Part shown: positions 36,070 to 43,630 of the stretch, in pieces
How positions within the stretch are numbered: position 1 is the first letter of the stretch
Layout of the letters: every line of letters starts with the position of its first letter
Assembly: GCF_944388875.1 (NCBI RefSeq)
Contig: NZ_CALXKQ010000002.1
Span: forward strand, 186,001 to 250,000
Length of the DNA stretch: 64,000 nucleotides
Reading direction: 5' to 3'
Source: an uncultured Brachyspira sp.
GTDB taxonomy: Bacteria > Spirochaetota > Brachyspiria > Brachyspirales > Brachyspiraceae
Notes under the pieces: generated by a model
The model's database searches: none
What the model saw: the letters and a program-made list of their open reading frames with translations, nothing else
What the model was told of the DNA's origin: nothing
Made by a program: the position numbers and the translations under genes

Positions 36070-37260
36070 ATGAGAATTTTGCTTGCAATAACTAGTTCTA
36101 TATCTGCATATAAAACTCCCATGTTAGTTAGTATGTTAAAAAAACAAGGTCATAATGTAATTTGTGCCGTTACAAAAAATGCTGAAAATATGGTTGGAGT
36201 AAAGGCTTTAGAAACTATGAGCGGCAATCATGTTATAACAGATATATGGAAAGATGATGATCCTCTTATTCATATAAATATTAACAAAGAAACAGATATT
36301 CTCCTTATAGCACCTGCAGATGCTAATATTATAGGTAAAATAGCCAATGGTATATGTGATGACAGCATAAGCACAATAGCTTTAGCATATACAAACAAAA
36401 AATATTTTGCACCTGCCATGAATCCTTATATGTGGCTTAATAAAGCAATGCAGAAGAATGTTAAATATATGATAGAGGATTTAGGATATGAATTAATAGA
36501 GCCAGAAAAAGGTTCTATGGCTTGTAAGGATGACGGAGTAGGAAGACTTGCCAATATAGAAACTATAATAGGGCAGATAACAAGCATTTCGAATGAATAT
36601 GATAATATAAGATTTACAATAACTTCAGGAGCTACTAAAGAGTGGATAGATCCTATAAGATATATAACAAATAATTCCAGCGGTAAAATGGGTGCTTCTT
36701 TATATGAGGAAATATATGCTCATGGGGGAATATCTGCATATATAGAGGGAGAAGTTAATAGTCCTTTATCTGTATCATCTAAAGATAAAAAAATAAAAGT
36801 AGATACTACAAAAGATTTGCAGGATAATGTATTAAATGAACTTCCTAATACAGATATACTTCTTATGGCTGCAGCTCCATTAGATTTCAGACCATCTTTA
36901 GTTTATGACAAAAAAGTAAAAAAACAAAATATTAATAGTGTAGAATTAATTGCAAATGATGATATACTAGCTTCTACTAAAGATAAAAAAAATAAGAATA
37001 CATTGATAGTATCTTTTGCTGCTGAAACTGCGGAAACTGATGATGAGCTTAAAAATTATGCTATTGATAAGATGAATAGGAAGGGTGCTGATATGATAGT
37101 GGCTAATAATATAAAAGATGCTATAGGAAAAGACACTAATAAAATAACTATTTTTTTTAGTGATGGGAGATATAAAAAATTTCCTGTTTTGAGTAAAAAG
37201 GAATGTGCTAAAGAAATAGTAAGTATTGCTGTTGAAGAATGGAAGAAAAAACAGTTGTAA
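36070..37260 (+). CDS. coaBC: Bifunctional phosphopantothenoylcysteine decarboxylase / phosphopantothenate-cysteine ligase
   Basis: 396 residues, two enzymes of coenzyme A synthesis. The N-terminal flavin decarboxylase (CoaC) spans ~1-180: ITSSISAYK, LIAPADANIIGKIANGICDD, FAPAMNPYMW and the lid GSMACKDDGVGRL with its Cys. The C-terminal synthetase (CoaB) spans ~185-395: TSGATKEWIDPIRYITNNSSGKMG and later VANN. It adds cysteine to 4'-phosphopantothenate and decarboxylates it. Motifs are intact. It precedes the ABC pair by 40 bases, but a functional link is not apparent. Confidence 0.94.
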   Translation: MRILLAITSSISAYKTPMLVSMLKKQGHNVICAVTKNAENMVGVKALETMSGNHVITDIWKDDDPLIHININKETDILLIAPADANIIGKIANGICDDSISTIALAYTNKKYFAPAMNPYMWLNKAMQKNVKYMIEDLGYELIEPEKGSMACKDDGVGRLANIETIIGQITSISNEYDNIRFTITSGATKEWIDPIRYITNNSSGKMGASLYEEIYAHGGISAYIEGEVNSPLSVSSKDKKIKVDTTKDLQDNVLNELPNTDILLMAAAPLDFRPSLVYDKKVKKQNINSVELIANDDILASTKDKKNKNTLIVSFAAETAETDDELKNYAIDKMNRKGADMIVANNIKDAIGKDTNKITIFFSDGRYKKFPVLSKKECAKEIVSIAVEEWKKKQL

Positions 37261-37300
37261 TATATAGACAAAAAGAAATTATAATGACGGGATTTAATTG

Positions 37301-38008
37301 ATGAGTTATCTTTATGAAATAAAAGAGATTAGTAAGGTTTACGGACATGGGGGCGGTGCTACTCAGGCATTAAAATCAGTTAACCTTACAATAGAAGAGG
37401 GAAAACTTACAGCTATACTTGGACCTAGCGGTTCTGGTAAGAGTACATTGCTCAATATATTAGGGGCTTTAGATAAACCGAGCAGCGGACAGGTATTATT
37501 TTTGGGAGAGGATATTTCTCATTATAATAATAAAATGCTTGCTAAATTTAGAAGAGAAAATATTGGTTTCGTTTTTCAAAGCTATAATTTGCTTCCTAAT
37601 TTAACAGCTATAGAAAATGTAGAGTTTTCAACTGAGATAACAGGTCTTTCACGAGATAATGCTGCTGAGGCTTTAAAATTATTAGGACTTGAAAATAGGG
37701 TAAAACATTATCCTACAGAATTGTCAGGAGGAGAGCAGCAGCGTGTGAGTATTGCACGTGCTATAGCTAAGAAGCCGAAAGTTGTTTTATGTGATGAGCC
37801 TACTGGGGCATTGGATAATAAAACTGGCGTTATGGCATTAAAAATACTTAGAGATTTGAATATAAATTTAGGAACTAGTATTGTATTAATAACTCATAGT
37901 AAGGAAATAGCTAAAATGGCTGATACTGTTGTAAAGATACTAAGCGGTGAAGTTATTGATAAATATGATGTAGAAAATCCTCTAAATCCAGAGAATATAG
38001 AGTGGTAA
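37301..38008 (+). CDS. ABC transporter ATP-binding protein (MacB/LolD type)
   Basis: 235 residues. Walker A GPSGSGKST, the Q-loop region VFQSYNLLPNLTAIENV, the signature LSGGEQQR, Walker B VVLCDEPTGALD and the H-loop ITHS are all present. The LLPNLTAIENVEF form is typical of the MacB/LolD/FtsE group, which drives mechanotransmission with FtsX-type permeases rather than import. The ATG at 37301 is chosen over the TTG just before it. It is followed after 29 bases by its membrane partner. Confidence 0.94.
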   Translation: MSYLYEIKEISKVYGHGGGATQALKSVNLTIEEGKLTAILGPSGSGKSTLLNILGALDKPSSGQVLFLGEDISHYNNKMLAKFRRENIGFVFQSYNLLPNLTAIENVEFSTEITGLSRDNAAEALKLLGLENRVKHYPTELSGGEQQRVSIARAIAKKPKVVLCDEPTGALDNKTGVMALKILRDLNINLGTSIVLITHSKEIAKMADTVVKILSGEVIDKYDVENPLNPENIEW

Positions 38009-38037
38009 TAAATAATAATGGATAAGATGATAAAATA

Positions 38038-40359
38038 ATGGTAAATATAAAAACTAAACTTTTATTCAGAAAAATTAATAAGCAATTAGCTATATTTATG
38101 TCGGCCGTTTTTATAGTAACACTTGCTGTTCTTTTCTTTGTTGCTGTAAAAACTGTATATAGAGATTTTAAATTGTCTGCAGAGAATTATTTTGAAGATA
38201 ATATGCTGGATGATTTAGTTTTATTTGGAATGTTTAATACCAATGATATAGATACATTAGAAGAAATAAATGGTATTGATAAAGTAGAGGCTAAGCATAG
38301 ATTTCAGGGTAAAATAAATAATATAGATGCTATTATTTATGGAACAGATAACAGCAATAATAGAATTAATAAGCCTTTTATATATGAAGGAAGCACTAAT
38401 TTAAAAACAAATGAAATAGCTATAAATAAAAATTTTGCTATTGCAAACTCTTTAAATATTGGCGATACTGTGGAATTGGTATTTAATGATAAGACTAATT
38501 CTTTTGTAATAGCTGCTTTAGTATCTTATCCTAATTATGTATTTCTTTTTAAAGATGGGGCGAGTACTGCTTCTGAAGCTAAGGATTTTGCTGTTATAGA
38601 AGTTAACGAAGATCATTTTAATTATATACCTTATAATTCAATTTATATAAAGTATGAAGAGGGTGCTGATAAAAGAAATGTAGAAAACTTAATTAGAACT
38701 AAGTTAAAACAGAAAATATTTTTCTTCACTGACAGAGAGCAGTCTGTTAATTATGTGAATTATGAGCAGACTTTACTTCAGATAGATTCTTTTTCTTATA
38801 TATGTCCTTCAATACTTTTATTTATGGCTATACTTTTACTTTATATAATACAGAGAAGAAATGTTGCTGTTGAAAGAAAGCAGATAGGTATAATGAAGGC
38901 TATAGGGCTTACAGATTTTTCTATAATGTTTATGTATATAAAATATTCTTTTTTGGTATCTTTTTTCGGTATACTTTTAGCTTTTATAGCAAGTAAATTC
39001 CTTTTGCCTCCTATATTTAAGGCACTTGGAAATATATTTGATATGCCTAATTTTAAATATAATGTTTATATAGATTTATGGATTATATCTACTGTGATAA
39101 TATTGCTTGTATGTATATTCTCTAATCTTTTGGCAGCTTTATCAATATTGAAACTTAATCCTGCACAGTCTATGAGAGGAGAACCTCCTAAAGGCGGCGG
39201 AAAAACATTTATAGAGAAATTAAAAATATGGAATAAATTTTCTTTTAATACTAGATATGCAATAAAAAATGCATCTAGGAGTAAGACTAGATATTTAGCT
39301 TCTCTTTGGGGGATGTTTGCTGCTATTAGTATGACTGTATTTGCTCAGGGGTTTAATAATTCTTTTGATTATTTCTTGTATACTTTATATGAAAAATTTG
39401 CTTTGTATGATGCCACTGCTACTATTAATCCTATGAAATGGGAAAGCAATTCTGATATAGTAACAAATAGATGCATACAGTATTTTGATAAAGCAGCCAT
39501 TTATCAATCAAGAATTTACCCAGCATTTAGAGATGATGCTGAAAGTTTATATATACCTACACTTATATGTAAAGACAGTTTTTCTTCACTTGATATACCT
39601 AGTAATGATGATATTGAAGATTCTGTTATGATACCTAAATATTTGGCGGATAAACTTAAAGTTAAAGAAAATGATTATATAGGCATAGAGTTGTATACTC
39701 TTGGAAACAGTATATCAAGAAGAGTTAAAGTAAGCAAATTTGTTGATCAGCAGGGTATGTTCTATGTTTATATGGATAAGGATTTTGCTGAAAAAACATT
39801 TGATATTCAGGATGTTTACAATACTTTATTTCTTACAACAACAAATAATACTCCAATTTCAGATGTTAAAAATATATTAGATGACAGCAAAGAGGTTTCT
39901 TATTACAGTTTTAGAAATGATGAGTATGAGGCATATAAAAATCAAATAGCAACAATATATCTTCTAGTTCAAATACTTATATTTATAGCATTTTTACTTG
40001 GTGCTACATCTCTTTACGGTGTCGGAGTAATTACTCTTGCTACAAGAAGGTATGAGTTTACGCTGCTTAAAGTTATGGGATATACCACAAAAGAAATAAT
40101 GATAGCTTCATTAAAAGAAACTATAACTCAGGTTATAGCTGCAATACCGCTTGGAATAGCTGCAGGATACGGCATATTGTATTTAGTAAAAGGACCATTC
40201 TCAAGCAAATTATTCTCATTTGTTCCGCATGTATACGGCTCCAGCTATGGACTTGCTATAATTTTACTTGTTACTGTAATATTATTGGTGTCTATTATGA
40301 GTGCCCATTATATAAATAAATTGGATATGGTTGAAGGGTTAAAAGACAGAGAAGAATAA
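38038..40359 (+). CDS. ABC transporter permease with two FtsX domains
   Basis: 773 residues. One N-terminal helix, a periplasmic domain, and three helices (about 255-375) form the first FtsX unit ending KLNPAQSMRGEPPKGG. A second periplasmic domain and three more helices (about 650-765) include RRYEFTLLKVMGYTTKEIM. It is the partner of the upstream ATPase, acting in lipoprotein, peptide or antibiotic export, or in stress response. The double FtsX layout in one chain means the complex probably works as one permease with two ATPases. The cargo is unknown. Confidence 0.9.
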   Translation: MVNIKTKLLFRKINKQLAIFMSAVFIVTLAVLFFVAVKTVYRDFKLSAENYFEDNMLDDLVLFGMFNTNDIDTLEEINGIDKVEAKHRFQGKINNIDAIIYGTDNSNNRINKPFIYEGSTNLKTNEIAINKNFAIANSLNIGDTVELVFNDKTNSFVIAALVSYPNYVFLFKDGASTASEAKDFAVIEVNEDHFNYIPYNSIYIKYEEGADKRNVENLIRTKLKQKIFFFTDREQSVNYVNYEQTLLQIDSFSYICPSILLFMAILLLYIIQRRNVAVERKQIGIMKAIGLTDFSIMFMYIKYSFLVSFFGILLAFIASKFLLPPIFKALGNIFDMPNFKYNVYIDLWIISTVIILLVCIFSNLLAALSILKLNPAQSMRGEPPKGGGKTFIEKLKIWNKFSFNTRYAIKNASRSKTRYLASLWGMFAAISMTVFAQGFNNSFDYFLYTLYEKFALYDATATINPMKWESNSDIVTNRCIQYFDKAAIYQSRIYPAFRDDAESLYIPTLICKDSFSSLDIPSNDDIEDSVMIPKYLADKLKVKENDYIGIELYTLGNSISRRVKVSKFVDQQGMFYVYMDKDFAEKTFDIQDVYNTLFLTTTNNTPISDVKNILDDSKEVSYYSFRNDEYEAYKNQIATIYLLVQILIFIAFLLGATSLYGVGVITLATRRYEFTLLKVMGYTTKEIMIASLKETITQVIAAIPLGIAAGYGILYLVKGPFSSKLFSFVPHVYGSSYGLAIILLVTVILLVSIMSAHYINKLDMVEGLKDREE

Positions 40360-40462
40360 TTTATATGCAGTTTTTTATGATGTTATTATATAATAATTTT
40401 TATAGCGGCAGCTGACAGCATATAAAAACATTATATCTATAATTTTACAGTTGATCTTGTCT

Positions 40463-40484
40463 AGTACTTTTGAAACAAGTATAA
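40463..40484. repeat. Relic of MITE-like family (right end only)
   Basis: AGTACTTTTGAAACAAGTAT resembles the right terminal repeat TAGTTTTGAAACAAGTCTAA of copies A and B. The upstream ~100 bases have only faint likeness to the interior. It lies between the FtsX permease and the NUDIX-kinase stop. Confidence 0.5.
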
Positions 40485-40518
40485 TATTTGATATATAAAA
40501 ACACAAATTTAAACAGAG

Positions 40519-42078
40519 TTAATTTTTTGTTGGTATTCCAAAGGGCATTCTTAATTTTACTATTGTACCTGCACCTTCAGAGCTGTCTATGCTGATAGTA
40601 CCCTGCATAGTATCAAGCAAATCTTTTACAACTGATAAGCCTATACCTATGCCGCCATACTCTCTTTCAAATCTCGAATCTCCTTGATAAAATGGTATAA
40701 ATATCTTTTTTAATTGGCTTTGTTTTATTCCCTTTCCAGTATCTTTCACCATTATTTCTATTTCATTTGGTATTATATTCTGCATTGTATGATAGTTAAA
40801 TAAATCTGGGGAGAAATCCAGTGCTTTTTTTTCTATTGTATCAAGAGTTCTTATGTTAATGGATATTGTTCCAGATTTTGTGAATTTGAATGCATTTGAT
40901 ATAATTCCTTCCATGATGAGCCTAAATCTTTCATGGTATCCTATAAGAACTGAACAATTTTTTTCTATATTAATTTCAACATTTATATTTTTGGGATAAA
41001 TAAATTTGTATCCTTCAACTATTATATTTATTTCTTCTTCCGTATTAAATTCTGATATATATTTTGAATTTTCATCATCTTTAAGTGCTATTTGTATTAA
41101 GTTATTATTTGTATCATACAGTTTTTTTACGCTTCTTGAAACTATATTAAAAGCCTCTTCTCTTCTTTCTTCTGTTATATTATTCCTTTTTAATAAATTT
41201 ATATACCCCATAATTTCAGTAAAAGGATGCCTAAGTTCATGCGAAACAGTAGCCTTAAACTCTCTTATAAGTTTATTATAATGTTCAGCACTCTTTTTAA
41301 GCGAGTTAATTTCGTTTAAAAGAGTATGAAGTCTTTTCTGAAGTATTAGATTATGATTTTTTTGATGCTCATATAGTATAGAGAAATAAAGTCTGTTAAG
41401 TCCTATTTCTGTACCAGCATTTTTTATAACCCCATCTTTGCACCATTCTATAGCCTTATTAAAAGGAACAAAAAAAGATTCTATTGTTTCTTCCATAACA
41501 GAGCCGTCAGTTTTTATATCTTTTTTCGGAGTTATTCCTGTTATATCGCATGTTGCAATGTTTATTCTCTCTGTGATAATTCCAGAAGAGCTGTAATACC
41601 TATGTCCTAATACATTTATATTTTTTAACGGCACAGAATATCCAGTTTCTTCTTCAAGTTCTCTCTGAGCACATTTCTTAACGCCCTGATTTGGATTTTT
41701 ATCATTCATTTCATCTTCTTCAAGCATTCCAGCAGGAAACTCTAAGAATCTCATTATATGTTCATCTATATCTTCAGGCTTTTTTTCTGTCATAACTTTT
41801 TCTCTATAGTAAACAACAGGTCTGAATGTGCTAATCATAAGAACATGTATTTGGTTATCTATATATGTATACGGCACTATTATAACAGCATCCCGTCCTT
41901 TTCTGTTGATTATATCGCAATTATATTCTCTTGAAAAAGATCCGTCATCATATTCATTTATAGCTACAAATCTTTCCAAATTAACAAAACCCGTATCCAA
42001 TTTAATAGGTGGAGATTTATGAAAAAATTTTGTATCTTTTACACTTTTTGATTTTTTTTTATTATCATTATTATCCAT
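40519..42078 (-). CDS. NUDIX-histidine kinase fusion protein
   Basis: 519 residues, no membrane segment. Residues ~60-215 form a NUDIX hydrolase fold of the ADP-ribose pyrophosphatase type. Its box starts G117-E123 and ends with R139 to G146 (RELEEETG), so the Gx5E and REUxEExGU halves are intact but 15 residues separate E123 from R139 instead of 7. A coiled coil (~230-275) leads to a histidine-kinase core: H-box ATVSHELRHP (His 280), N-box SNAFKFTKSG, G1 VKDTGKGI and G2 GGIGIGLS. A soluble kinase with a NUDIX input suggests sensing a nucleoside-diphosphate compound such as ADP-ribose; that is inference. No response regulator is adjacent. It lies 11 bases after an RsbW-like gene. Confidence 0.88.
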   Translation of the reverse strand: MDNNDNKKKSKSVKDTKFFHKSPPIKLDTGFVNLERFVAINEYDDGSFSREYNCDIINRKGRDAVIIVPYTYIDNQIHVLMISTFRPVVYYREKVMTEKKPEDIDEHIMRFLEFPAGMLEEDEMNDKNPNQGVKKCAQRELEEETGYSVPLKNINVLGHRYYSSSGIITERINIATCDITGITPKKDIKTDGSVMEETIESFFVPFNKAIEWCKDGVIKNAGTEIGLNRLYFSILYEHQKNHNLILQKRLHTLLNEINSLKKSAEHYNKLIREFKATVSHELRHPFTEIMGYINLLKRNNITEERREEAFNIVSRSVKKLYDTNNNLIQIALKDDENSKYISEFNTEEEINIIVEGYKFIYPKNINVEINIEKNCSVLIGYHERFRLIMEGIISNAFKFTKSGTISINIRTLDTIEKKALDFSPDLFNYHTMQNIIPNEIEIMVKDTGKGIKQSQLKKIFIPFYQGDSRFEREYGGIGIGLSVVKDLLDTMQGTISIDSSEGAGTIVKLRMPFGIPTKN

Positions 42079-42089
42079 ATCAGAAACTC

Positions 42090-42569
42090 TTATTGATTTT
42101 TTAAATATTTTATCAGCGTTACAGAATTGCCTTTTTTATTATATTTAACTTCATCAAAATATGATTTAATCATCATCATTCCTCTTCCGTTTTCTCTGGC
42201 AAATCCTTCATTGCTTATTTTTTTCATTTCCTGTTTAGGTTTAAAACCCAAACCTTGATCTTTAACATTTATAGTTATTAGATTTTCTTCTACATTGAGT
42301 GCAATTTCTACATGCGTTTTTTTTGCTTTATCAGTTTTTAGAAGCTCATTTAATTTTTTATGATATATATTTTTTTTTAACCACTCTTTTTTCATTTCAT
42401 ATAATATATTTAAATTACCATGCTCTATTGCATTCATTATAACTTCATACAATGCAGCAGCAAATAAATCTATTTCATCACTTTTAATATATTTCTTTAC
42501 TTCATAGCATATATTTTCTATAACAGGAGTTATATCTTCTAATTTGTTTTCAAGAATATATTCTTTCAC
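42090..42569 (-). CDS. RsbW-like anti-sigma/serine kinase ATPase (HATPase_c_2)
   Basis: 159 residues when started at GTG 42569 (MKEYILENKLED), with AGG 7 bases upstream. The frame is open to a TTG at 42623, but the promoter boxes overlap that part, so the shorter start is better. GHKL ATPase motifs are ALYEVIMNAIEHGN (N-box), VKDQGLGF (G1) and ENGRGMMMIKSYFDEVKY (G2), the form seen in RsbW/SpoIIAB. Such proteins phosphorylate an anti-sigma antagonist or hold a sigma factor. Neither partner is in the neighbourhood. It is first in an operon with the NUDIX-kinase. Confidence 0.85.
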   Translation of the reverse strand: MKEYILENKLEDITPVIENICYEVKKYIKSDEIDLFAAALYEVIMNAIEHGNLNILYEMKKEWLKKNIYHKKLNELLKTDKAKKTHVEIALNVEENLITINVKDQGLGFKPKQEMKKISNEGFARENGRGMMMIKSYFDEVKYNKKGNSVTLIKYLKNQ

Positions 42570-42594
42570 AATTATACCTAAAAATTTTTCTAAT

Positions 42595-42623
42595 ATTATA
42601 GCACTATAATGATATAATATCAA
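42595..42623 (-). promoter_or_regulatory. Promoter of the RsbW-like/NUDIX-kinase operon
   Basis: Minus strand TTGATA at 42618-42623 and TATAAT at 42595-42600, spacer 17. Transcription would start near 42588, 20 bases before the GTG at 42569, and cannot include the TTG at 42623. Confidence 0.75.
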
Positions 42624-42673
42624 ATTTATAGTTTATGCCTATTTTCTATGATATTATAGATTTTATTATGTAC

Positions 42674-42702
42674 TTGACAAAAGAATTATTATAAAGTAAA
42701 AT
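42674..42702 (+). promoter_or_regulatory. Promoter of the rpmH operon
   Basis: TTGACA at 42674-42679 and TAAAAT at 42697-42702, spacer 17. It is divergent from the kinase operon promoter, with about 50 bases between the two -35 boxes. Confidence 0.82.
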
Positions 42703-42782
42703 GAACATAATATATTTGCATTTAAAATTTTTTGATAAAGATAAATAATTAAAAAATAAATACAAATCTTTAAGGAGACAAA

Positions 42783-42926
42783 ATGAAACGAACTTATCAG
42801 CCAAGTAAGTTGCGTCGTGCAAGAAAATTCGGCTTTTTTAAACGTATGGCAACAAAACATGGACGTGATGTCTTGAAACGCAGAAGAAGAAAAGGCAGAT
42901 ACCGCTTAACAGCTGCCGATGAGTAA
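42783..42926 (+). CDS. rpmH: 50S ribosomal protein L34
   Basis: 47 residues, short and highly basic: [19 protein letters not shown], then [20 protein letters not shown], then YRLTAADE. This is the classic L34 pattern. AAGGAG ends 7 bases before the ATG. It heads the conserved rpmH-rnpA-yidD-yidC-khpB order. Its usual neighbour dnaA is not upstream; a signalling operon lies there instead. Confidence 0.97.
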   Translation: MKRTYQPSKLRRARKFGFFKRMATKHGRDVLKRRRRKGRYRLTAADE

Positions 42927-42955
42927 GAATATTAAGCAATGACAAAACAGTACTT

Positions 42956-43327
42956 ATGGGAAACTGTGATAGGGAATACTCATTAAAATTATATAGTAAA
43001 GAACGATTGAAACTTAGAAATGATATATCAGTATTCTTTAATAAAAAAAATAGTATTAAGAGATTAAGTAATTTCTATTATACTATTTTTATATTAAAGA
43101 ATAATCGTTCATATTCTAGATTTGCTGCAGCTATTAAAAGGAATAAAGCTAATGCTGTATGCAGAAACAGAGCTAAAAGAATCGTTAGAGAAGTATATAG
43201 ACTGGAAAAGAGTAAAATTCCAATGGGGTATGATTACTTTATTATTATTAATAAATTTGATGATAGTCATTCCTATTCATTTAATAATTGTAAAAAGAAT
43301 TTGCTTAAACTATTTCAGAAGGTTTAA
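42956..43327 (+). CDS. rnpA: Ribonuclease P protein component
   Basis: 123 residues, basic. The RNR motif NAVCRNRAKRIVREVYR binds the catalytic RNA, and LKLRNDISVFF is the typical opening of the fold. It assists 5' maturation of tRNAs and of the tmRNA precursor in this window. It lies 29 bases after rpmH. The ATG at 42956 has no clear ribosome site, and the extra ~10 residues before YSLKLYSKE may mean a slightly later start. Confidence 0.95.
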   Translation: MGNCDREYSLKLYSKERLKLRNDISVFFNKKNSIKRLSNFYYTIFILKNNRSYSRFAAAIKRNKANAVCRNRAKRIVREVYRLEKSKIPMGYDYFIIINKFDDSHSYSFNNCKKNLLKLFQKV

Positions 43328-43330
43328 ATT

Positions 43331-43540
43331 ATGAAAAGTGTTCTTTTATTCTTAATTTTTGTCTATCAAAAGGCTATTTCCCCTTATTTGAAGCCTTCAT
43401 GCAGATTTATACCATCATGTTCTGAATATGCTAAACAAGCGGTGATAAAACATGGGGCTGTGAAAGGCAGTTTTCTTGCAATTGCCAGAGTACTTAGATG
43501 TAATCCTCTAGCAAAAAAAATTTATGACCCAGTGCCATAA
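43331..43540 (+). CDS. yidD: Membrane protein insertion efficiency factor YidD
   Basis: 69 residues. The family signature YQKAISPYLKPSCRFIPSCSEYAKQAV, with its Cys pair, is intact, followed by RVLRCNPLAKKIYDPVP. It helps YidC-dependent insertion at the inner face of the membrane. It starts 3 bases after the rnpA stop, the usual tight spacing. Confidence 0.96.
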   Translation: MKSVLLFLIFVYQKAISPYLKPSCRFIPSCSEYAKQAVIKHGAVKGSFLAIARVLRCNPLAKKIYDPVP

Positions 43541-43630
43541 TTTTTTATATGCTAGCCATATTCATTTTTTAATTGCTTATTTGTAGTTATATTGTATTTT
43601 TTATAATTGATTAAGGAGCTTAAATAGTTT

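Noticed and set aside
42624-42782. Replication origin between the kinase operon and rpmH
   Set aside because: No TTATNCACA-type DnaA boxes or repeat cluster were seen, only two divergent promoters; dnaA and dnaN are absent.
42969-43334. Second frame inside rnpA on the + strand
   Set aside because: It overlaps rnpA completely, lacks a ribosome site and shows no family pattern, while rnpA is clearly recognised.
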